From contig OZ020488.1 in assembly GCA_963971405.1 (NCBI GenBank), positions 29,469,089 to 29,533,088 on the forward strand: a stretch of DNA of 64,000 bases, given 5' to 3'. The position numbers were made by a program, and so were the translations under genes. Shown here in pieces: positions 47,411-64,000 of the stretch (positions are counted from its first letter, which is position 1; every line of letters starts with the position of its first letter). This DNA is from Psococerastis gibbosa. Lineage: Eukaryota > Arthropoda > Insecta > Psocodea > Psocidae. The notes beneath the pieces were generated by a model. It saw only the letters and a program-made list of their open reading frames with translations, was not told where the DNA came from and ran no database searches.

Positions 47411-47455
47411 GGTACATACACCGTTCACCAAGGGTCTACCAACCTATTTCGCTAT

Positions 47456-47746
47456 CAGGTTAGCCAAATTTTGAAACAACCAGATTTAGATCTGTCAGAA
47501 GAGCCACACAACCCAAACCAAAAAATACAACAACCAAATTGATTGCAAACTACTTTGTAAGAAACGCCTTACTGGTTATAAGGTATACGTATATCTTTAA
47601 AATACCATACACTGTAAAAAAGAGAGCCATCTGGATGTGCTATGTTCATTATTTTTGAGTACAGAATATTGTATTTAGGGAGGAGCCACACCCAATGAGC
47701 CAAAGAGCCGCATGCGGCTCGCGAGCTTCATGTTGCCGACCACTGC
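47456..47746. mobile_element. Likely hAT-type remnant with one clear end
   Basis: Right end GCATGCGGCTCGCGAGCTTC then ATGTTGCCGACCACTG matches the end type of 63309-63645. The left end (CAGGTTAGCCAAATTTTG) is only a weak match. No target duplication seen. Confidence 0.45.
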
Positions 47747-47971
47747 CCTAAACCAATGAAATTACTTTTTAGGTACCAGTGGTATAGTACCTATTCTGTA
47801 AATCCTCAGTCATAAATTTTTGTATCACATTCCAGGCCCTCACAGAGTAGCAGAGTGCCGTATTATCAGCGAAGCTCGTCACACTCATGTGTTACGTAAT
47901 ATAGTGTTACGCAACCATTCAATCTTGGAAGACTGAATGAAAGCTCACAGTCCCGCGAACCTTTCCAAAGG

Positions 47972-56300
<8,329 letters not shown>

Positions 56301-58094
56301 TGGAGGGTGTTCTACCAACTGCAGCAGTATTAAGAAGAGTATAGTTGAATGAAGTCTTGGTTTTAAGAAGGTTTTCTACTGCTGGTTGTTCTTCACCCTT
56401 CTTAATGTTGTTTCCATAAATTACCGTACTACGATTTATGGACGGTACCTACACTGCCTGACTTTTGTGTTCCCAATATTATAATAATATTTATATATTT
56501 TCAAAGTATAATATTATAAGAAAAATTCAAAGAAAATGAATTATTTTTAATGCCTATACGGTATAGGTAGGCTAGGTACTGTTAATATAATATGTATATA
56601 TATATATATTGGTGATTAATTTAGCTGAATTATTTATCACTTTATCATTCATTGTTAGACTACAAATTGTAAGTTTGTTGTAGTTAGTATTAATATAATT
56701 GAATTGAATTGACAGTGATTAATATTGGAAAAGAATCATTACTTTAACCATGCTCAGCTAGACATTATAAATAATGGCTTGCCAAAGTAAATAATTAATC
56801 ACATTAGCTAGCCAATTTAGTCATTATACTTATAATTATTCATGTAATGACTGGTTTACCACTTTGGCTGTAACATTAACATTTTCAATATTTGGTGTAA
56901 ATAATGTTTAGAATCACACGTACCAGCTAGGCAGCGTTGTAGCTTCCGTCAGAATATTAAATGTCCGATTATGTAAGAGTGGCAGTGCAGTGCAATCATT
57001 AAACCGATATTACCTACAATAGTTGGCCACGCCACAATGCGTATTAGTCCTAACCCAAGAAGTACATCCCTAGACCTAAGGTACCTGTCTTGCGTCTTTG
57101 GTCAGCTTGATGAGTACACTCACATGCAAATTTCCTGTTGCAACCAAATTTACAGTACGTTTTGGCCATACGGTTGCAAGGTAGGCTATAGGTACTAACA
57201 ATAACTGACTACTGACAATGTAAAGCAGTACGGTAAACTTTTAATTCCGCGATCTCGTTCGGACCAAAATGTGAAAGAATGTGTAGACGAGCCATACCGT
57301 CTTCACTATGTAATTGATTTACAATTAAGTCGTAAATATCACGTCACTATATAAATATTCCCTCCAAAAATGTTATTGTTATGAAAAGGCTGACTAATAG
57401 CAGTCTATTTATGGTACCTGATTAATCAAATTTAGCTAAATTTGACTTATACTGGCTTATGGCCAAAATTAAAGTTACGAGTTGAGTTTGTATGGTTCGT
57501 GTGTCTAAGAACACTATATCCGACAGCTCGTCTGACCTATGGGAAATATCAAGTACTTTCCCTCATTGTCCCTGTCCCTCCTCATCTCCTTACCCTAATT
57601 AATATTATAACAATTATTATGCACTAGTCTTATGTTCCCGCAACTCAGTAGTTTTGCGCATGCCTGACTTACAATTACGCTCTCAGTACCATAGCGTGAT
57701 GATGTAAACAAACTTATTGCCCGCGGTGCATGATACCTCACGGTGTTCGGAATCTCATTTTGTTGTGTTTATACTTTGTTTTATCAAAATTTGTGAATGT
57801 GGCAAGTGGTGTGTGCTTTTTCTCTAGTTCTTGTGAGTTGTAATTAATGCCATGGTTACCTCGTTTAAGTTAGAACCCCTTGTAATTAAAAACAGGCAAT
57901 GTGTTTTATTATTAACATTTAGGCTAACTGAGCCTAAAGGTAAAATTTTTGACAAAAATGAGAACTGGATTAATGGATCAGGGTTTTGAATTGTTTAATT
58001 TTTCCAACCTTTCGTGCAGTTTTGGATGTAAATTACCTGCCTTTACTAACAATTACAAAACATATTAAGCCTGTCTTCCACCCGATGGAAGAGG
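56301..58094. other. Intergenic stretch between KMO and the ankyrin gene
   Basis: AT-rich, with no coding block recognised on either strand. It should hold the KMO 3' UTR and the ankyrin gene's promoter; no unambiguous AATAAA close to the KMO stop was seen. Confidence 0.5.
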
Positions 58095-58519
58095 ATGATC
58101 ACCCTGGACAGACCCAACTTCAACATTTCACCCTCATCCTTTCGTTATCCTTTAGTCCTCTTACAAGCTTGCCGAAAAGGAGACATTCGTCTTATTAAGT
58201 CCCTTATTAGAAACCACCTCAACTTCATTGATGCCTTGAGCATACAAAGTTATGACTTCGATATCCTAGATGTGCGCGACAGTGAAGGAGCCGGTGTATT
58301 CCATTATGCCGCGAGGGGTAACCAGCTGGATATTTTGAAGTTTTTTCACCCCTTTATCGTGAACCTTCCAGTCCCTGTGACCGCAGACTGCGCCAACCCC
58401 GCACACGACGCTGCAGCATGTGGAAGTGTTCACGCTGTGAAATGGCTGCTAAGGAACACAACGAGCGTTTTGTCAGATAAGGACATTCATGGGTGCAACC
58501 TTTTGCATATTGCAGCTAG
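58095..58519 (+). CDS. First coding exon of an espin/forked-like ankyrin-repeat protein
   Basis: Starts at ATG 58095 and runs 141 codons plus 2 nt to CTAG^GTAAGT. Ankyrin repeats are visible: PLVLLQACRKGDIRLIKSLI, then GVFHYAARGNQLDILKFF, NPAHDAAACGSVHAVKWLL and DKDIHGCNLLHIAAR. The PAHDAAACG...KWLL...DKDxxGxxLLHxAAR pattern resembles the N-terminal ankyrin array of espins (forked in Drosophila), actin-bundle crosslinkers in bristles and hair-cell stereocilia. No later exon was recognised before the window ends, so the gene is partial here. The start is the first in-frame Met; upstream exons are possible. Confidence 0.8.
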
Positions 58520-58549
58520 GTAAGTCAAGTTCAAATTTGTTTTTGTAGT

Positions 58550-58690
58550 CTATAGGCCAAAAATTCATACGAAAACAATACAAATAAGGTCTGAAATCCA
58601 TGGGGTCGTTGGCATTGGACAAGGGGCCTATGGGCCACTATAAGTAGGCCTGGGTCCGTAAAAAGTCATTAAAAAACTACAATTACAGTC
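58550..58690 (+). repeat. Interspersed repeat, family D, copy 3
   Basis: AGGCCAAAAATTCATACGAA, TCTGAAATCCATGGGGTCGT, TGGCATTGGACAAGGGGCCT, AAGTAGGCCTGGGTCCGTAA. Begins about 30 nt after the ankyrin exon donor. Confidence 0.65.
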
Positions 58691-60041
58691 TATAGGCATA
58701 TTATCAAAATAAATAAATAGGTAGGCCTAAGCATTTATTTGCAAACAGACCTAAACGTCCCATTATATGCAAATCTTGTGCAGAAAAGTTTTGTTCAATT
58801 TAAACGCCTTCATGGTACAATTTTGTTTTACTAAGTTACAATATATAATAGCCTACAGTGTTCAGTGGACAGTACTCAGAAAAATATAGTGACAAAACAT
58901 GCTGCAGTTTTAGATTTACAGAAAATTACAATCAAATTGTAAAAAGAGAAGAATGAAATAAAACGTAATTTTTCAATTGGATGGTTATAGTAATTTGTGT
59001 ATGCTCTGTATAGCATTTTATAATATTGTAGCCTACTTAAGTAATAGTATAGGGGTTTTGTTTGTATATTAGGCTATATTTTACTAGATACTTCAATATA
59101 TTAATACGTTAATTGGGAAAATTTCTTATTTTTTTTAGAATAGAAATATATTTTTCATAGCCGGTAAGTGGGGGTGTTTGCACATACTACATTAATTCTG
59201 GGTGTTTGAAGGTAAAATAACGCATTGTTTCTGGATCATCTATAAGCGAAATAACAAAAAAAATTCTTAAAGTTCTGATGAAACAGTGTGAGAGTGAAAT
59301 TTATTACAGAGAACTTGTATCGCAATAATCGATGTTCTAGTCATTAAAGTAGGCATCTTAAATCGAATTAACAACGTTTCAAATGGTATTTGTTGGGGGT
59401 AGATAGGTACCCCTTTGTCTGTCGTGTATAATATATTATGTACATACATACAAACCATCCGCTCCGCCACTGCCCACTTGTGGAAATTAGGTGTTCACGG
59501 GCTGGAGTCTTGCGCGAAAAAATTTTATCCGACCGTCATACGATTATGCAAGCCGCGAAATGGCAAGCTGTATTAGTATGCAAGACGCGAAGCATCAAGC
59601 TTCCACCAACACCTAAAGAGGCAAGGAGAGACCCTGGTTAGCGAGGCGAAGGCCTCTATAAAATTAATTTCACAAAATTTCCCTCCACGATTACCACTAT
59701 TGTTCCCCATCATACAATACGGGTTTCTACAATGTGCCATCATTGCACTGTCTAATAAGTGAACCTCTAGATGACTTTTGACCTGCAAGAAGGAAGTACC
59801 TAACTGCGCATCAGATGAGTAGCCTTAAAAATATACCAGTTTGACATGCTCCATTCAGGTTTTAAAGATAAAAATTACTGGTGGTTTTAATGCCGATTTG
59901 AAGTAATGCCTACAACTATGAGTACCTACCAGTACAATGTAAATGTTATGGGGAAATTCCTTCGTGGACATCCTAAGTATTAGGAGAAAACTTAATTTTT
60001 GTTAACTGAATCTAGCCGAAAGGCCCAAAATTCGCCCATAT

Positions 60042-60425
60042 GGTGCCCATTCCATCGACCGGCTAGGGCTATTTACAAAAACGGTGACGTGGTAGCAGAC
60101 ATTCAAGACTTAGGTGGCGTTTCCACCAACCTCGCATTGCAGAATGCAAATCACATTGACGGAAATTAGAATTTTTCTTTTTATAGAAATCTATTAAAAT
60201 GTTTGTACTTAACATATCCCATGACGCCATTTTTTAATTTTAGTTTGTTTGTTTGTGATTTTACTGTATAATCATTGATCAATTTTAACTATGGCATAGA
60301 GGAAAATAAACATTTCCGTCAATTCTGCAATGCGAGGTCGATGGAAACTCCGCTTAAGTCTTGAATGTCTGCCATCACGTCACTGTTTTTGTAAATAGCC
60401 CTAGCCGGTCGGTGGAATGGGCGCC
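60042..60425. mobile_element. MITE, family 2, copy c
   Basis: GGTGCCCATTCCATCGACCG and CCGGTCGGTGGAATGGGCGCC ends; the flanks read ATAT / TATG, so a short TA-type target duplication is possible. Long inverted arms as in copies a and b. Confidence 0.87.
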
Positions 60426-63308
60426 TATGGAATATAAAGAAAATTTTCTTTCTTTATTCTTTCTTTCATTCAGGCCAGATTTACTAGTGCCACAGGGAAA
60501 TGACGTCAATAGTCAATTTCGCTACTCCAAAACATGTTTCACTTTTCGGCATTTCCCACACTGGCGTATTGTATCAAGTTGCTATAATATATAAATGTTG
60601 GTGAGTTCAGTTTCGTGACTCTCATCTTACTGCTCATATAGCATGAAATGATTTAGGCGTTATGAGCAAAGATTGATTTCAACACCAAGGACGATGTGGA
60701 TTTTTTTAAAGTATATTATACACGCCGTGATGCAAGCGAATACAATGATTACTAGTAGCCTACATCTCAATATGAAAAAAATTAAGTGGAACAAATGTGA
60801 TATTAATAATAATACATACAGTAGGCATTGCGTAGGTTAACAATAGCATAGCGAGAAATCTGCATTAAAAATTCGCTGTTGGGTTATACTGCGAAGGAAA
60901 CATAATATAAAGTTAATAAGTCATTACTGATAAGTTAAGGGCAGATGGGAAGTCAATATTTTCTCCAATTTTATGGACACCAACAATACAGTACTTATTA
61001 TAAATTTAAATTTTTACTTTTTTAAACTAATATTCTAAATATTTAAGCTAACTGTAAGTAACTGTTAAAATTGTCTACGCATTACAAAACTGTTATATCG
61101 AAATTTCCCCAGCGATACAAGTCTCTTAGAGTACTTAGTGCTGGGGTAGACAATGCAAACTGTGCATGAAAATTTTGTAATATATTACTTACTTACTTAC
61201 TTGACTGACTATTTCAAGGACTCTAATTTGATGTACGACATGTCATATATTTTTTACATAGATGGAAACGATACTGTGTAGGTATTTAAAGGCGTAACCC
61301 TATTTTACCAACCCTTTCACCGTGTGGATGCCCTACCATTTTAGGCTCATAAAACTTTTAAACACTTATCCTGCTGCAATACATCCATTATGGGATAATT
61401 TTAATATCTATTGAAGGAAATGCCTGATGTTGTAGTTTGTAAAAGTCATTGTTCACAGGTACCTATTTTATTACCTTTTTACCGTTACTTTTATTTTTAG
61501 TAGTAGTTACGAGTAGCACCCTCTCCCTAGACTTCGCCCCCTTACCCTGACAATGAGCTCCGCCCCAATTGTTCGCTGACTCTAAGACCATTAACACAGC
61601 ATGCAATGTAAGTCCGACTAAACAGTTCTGAAATAACATTTGAATCATCTGGGCCAGTCGCCCGATTTGCAGTTCTCATGTGAAGAAAAAATATATTTCA
61701 ATCGTAAATATAGTTTGAAATAGGACGTGTGGGGTTCGTTAAACGAAAAAAAAAATCAGTTTTTGTTGATCCTGTAAAGTTGGGACTTTGCTAATTGTAT
61801 TATTTTAGAGCGACGATATGGAATTGCAACATAATTCAGCCTCTGCAGTACCTGAATAGGTAGGTGGAAAGTACCTGCATATTTGTGACTATACGTCAAT
61901 GTTCATAACCGTTTCGCTAACAACTCTCATTGCATGCTACTTTATCTTGAATATTCTACAGTATATTATATGATAACATTTATGACAAATTCAGTAACAT
62001 AATGTCTGAGAGCCCACGAATAGCCTACACTAGTACTGTAAGGTAGTAATCCTACAAAAGGACAACTTCCATAAATCGTAACTCCAAAAAAGGAGAAGAA
62101 CGTTTGACTTTTTTTATAGCAACTTCGGGTTTTGATGACCTTTTTTATTATTTGTCGCAAATCTTGCCGATAATTCGATATGCGTAGGGATATGGAAAAA
62201 ATGGTAGCTGCCTAATTTGTCAACCGGATTTAAACCTAAATGTCAGATATTCGGACAATTTGTCTAAGTAGGTAATAGTAGGCTATATTTATTTCAATTT
62301 GCTGTCTAACCTACACTACCGATAATTTATTTATTTACCTTTCTACATAAACCACTCACAACCAGAATAGATCCCAATTTTTTTCGATACAGATACATAA
62401 TATGTATGATATGATATTATCATTGCCAATCAATAGCAACAGACCAAATACCAGACTAGGATGTCATATTTTTTAATCAGAAATATGTGTAACAAATTAC
62501 TACATTTCCTCACGGAGCAAACTTAAAAGGTGGGCGCATAGAATCCTCATGGTACATAGTTGACGACAGAAATAAGCCACGTAGTACAGCTTGAGGTATT
62601 ATACTAGTAGTAATAGTAATACGGTGCTTACGCACCTATTACGACCAAGGTCAATGACATCTGTTGCTCGGCTCAATGTTGCGCCTTCAATTTTGCGATT
62701 ATGTAATTTTTAACTACACTGTGTACAATAGCCAAGTCGCTAAGGTTCGCCCATGACAACCCTTGGTAAATAAATTTTATTTTATTATAGGGAGGATAGT
62801 TAACATTTTCAACGCGTTGAACTGGTGATCACTGCATGTCTGCAATCCACGGGAACCCCAATATTCACTATGGGTGGTTTAATGATACAATGATATAAGT
62901 CGCATTGTGAGCTTTAATAAAAAAGACCTAAACAAACGCTTCATCTTTCTTTAACTTCAAAAAATATTGGACATCAATGATATTGATCATACGAGCATTC
63001 AGATTTCATAGATGTAGAATTTGGGTCATATTTCGTACCTTCCTCAGAAAATACGGCAGATTCTCTAGTTAGTTTTCGAGGAAAACTTATTTATAATTTC
63101 ATTATTTAATAAGTTTAGCGTATACAAAAATTTAGCGTGTACAGGAATATTACAATTATGGAGTTTCTATCTATTGAGAATCAACATTGCGGAGACATAT
63201 AGTGACTCCAGTTATCTACCAATCCCCAATGGTTAATTACTAATTACTATTAGTTATTACAGTTTAGCTGCAGTTAGTTTAGCTTAGCTTAGTTTCAATC
63301 TACCATAC

Positions 63309-63645
63309 CAGTGGTTGGCAAAATTTTCAGCCAAAGTGCCAATTTGAACATTCCAACAATTTTAAAAAAATATTGGGAGCCAAATCTGCTTGTTTAGTAA
63401 ACTGGTATTGCTCTAAATAAAACTAAATGTTAATACCTATCTTTTAACTTAAACAAAAATTATACTAGTACATGTTCTCGATTTATAGAAGAATTTCAAT
63501 TTGCCAAAATAAGATATTTTTTTTCTTACCAAGTTTTTTTTAAATGAAAATATTATTGCGCCTTCCGTGGATATTTGAGCCAGAGCTGCACTTAAGAAGC
63601 CACAGAGTCACATGCAGCTCAGGAGCCGCACTTTGCCAACCACTG
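63309..63645. mobile_element. hAT-type element with 7/8 target duplication
   Basis: Ends CAGTGGTTGGCAAAATTTTC and GCACTTTGCCAACCACTG. Flanks TACCATAC (63301-63308) and TACTATAC (63646-63653) differ at one base. 337 bp, non-coding. Confidence 0.85.
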
Positions 63646-63912
63646 TACTATACTAGGCCTATATTATTTTATTTCCCCAGATTGATATTCCCTAGTACAC
63701 CATGGTATCACGAGTGCTTTTCCTATTCTAAGAGAGTAAAAGAGAAGTAGACTTACGTACATGTCTGAACAACGATGTTTTCCAAGCTTGGGATATGATG
63801 AATATGGGACAAACCATCTCATTCATCTACATATTATGCCTTTATATTAAGAATTTTTCTATATTTTTTTTATATTTTGACTATATCCGTAGGCTTATGA
63901 TACATTTCTACA

Positions 63913-64000
63913 GCCTGCAGCCTGATCGGGGCGTTTATGATACCGGTATTTATTTAATCCACTGGTAAACAAGATAATTTTATAATGGAAAGTGCTATTC
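63913..64000. mobile_element. Foldback MITE, family 1, cut by window end
   Basis: GCAGCCTGATCGGGGCGTTT, ATACCGGTATTTATTTAATC and TAATGGAAAGTGCTATT; the right half lies outside the window. Confidence 0.8.

Larger units (their letters stand above)
45594..47971. promoter_or_regulatory. Divergent intergenic region between the thioredoxin-repeat gene and KMO
   Basis: About 2.4 kb separates the two start codons, which point away from each other, so both promoters should lie here. The part at 45750-46060 is richer in G+C than its surroundings and is next to the thioredoxin gene start. The rest contains a repeat copy (46110-46370), a (GT)n run at 46516 and a hAT-type end near 47746. No clear TATA box or motif was fixed. 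Confidence 0.45.
58520..63308. other. Likely intron of the ankyrin gene
   Basis: Read for further ankyrin blocks (GxTPLHxAA, VVxxLL) on the plus strand; none recognised. Contains repeats listed separately and (ACTT)n near 61191. Confidence 0.45.

Overview
The window is nuclear DNA from an animal, most likely an arthropod. It has no bacterial gene layout. Genes are split into short exons with GT-AG splice sites, introns are long and AT-rich, and they are filled with MITEs, tRNA-derived SINEs and decayed LINE pieces. I cannot resolve the lineage below 'arthropod'. Few simple ORFs are genes; the real coding content was assembled by reading splice sites and codon phase.

Left and centre (about 1.1-45.6 kb, minus strand): one very large gene encoding a secreted or ER-lumenal protein made of thioredoxin-fold repeats, comparable to PDI and calsequestrin. 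A signal-peptide exon (45347..45593) is followed across a 12.6 kb intron by 28 further exons of the long form. These exons make 14 complete units of about 105 residues plus the first half of a fifteenth. Nearly every splice junction is in phase 1, so units are exchangeable in frame. CxxC motifs sit near the two ends (CHTC, CKKC, then CKQC, CDLC, CEQC, CNIC, CGEC), while most middle units have acidic or polar residues there. The last exon or exons lie beyond the left edge. Between exons 15 and 19 is an alternative 3' module (exons 16-18). It would cut the ninth unit short and replace the rest with a strongly aspartate-rich tail, itself ending either at its own stop or in a separate basic exon.

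Right (48.0-56.3 kb, plus strand): a complete kynurenine 3-monooxygenase gene, ten exons, 458 residues, with the FAD-binding motifs and a C-terminal membrane anchor. It is divergent from the thioredoxin-repeat gene, with about 2.4 kb between start codons. From 58.1 kb (plus) there is the first coding exon of an ankyrin-repeat protein resembling espin/forked; the rest of that gene runs past the window or is not recognisable here.

Repeats: at least three hAT-type non-autonomous elements show 8-bp target duplications (two exact, one 7/8), one of them nested inside a SINE-like repeat. There are also three foldback/MITE families with several copies each, two tRNA-derived SINE families, and LINE 3'-end or RNase H fragments. 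No rRNA, CRISPR or prokaryotic features were seen.
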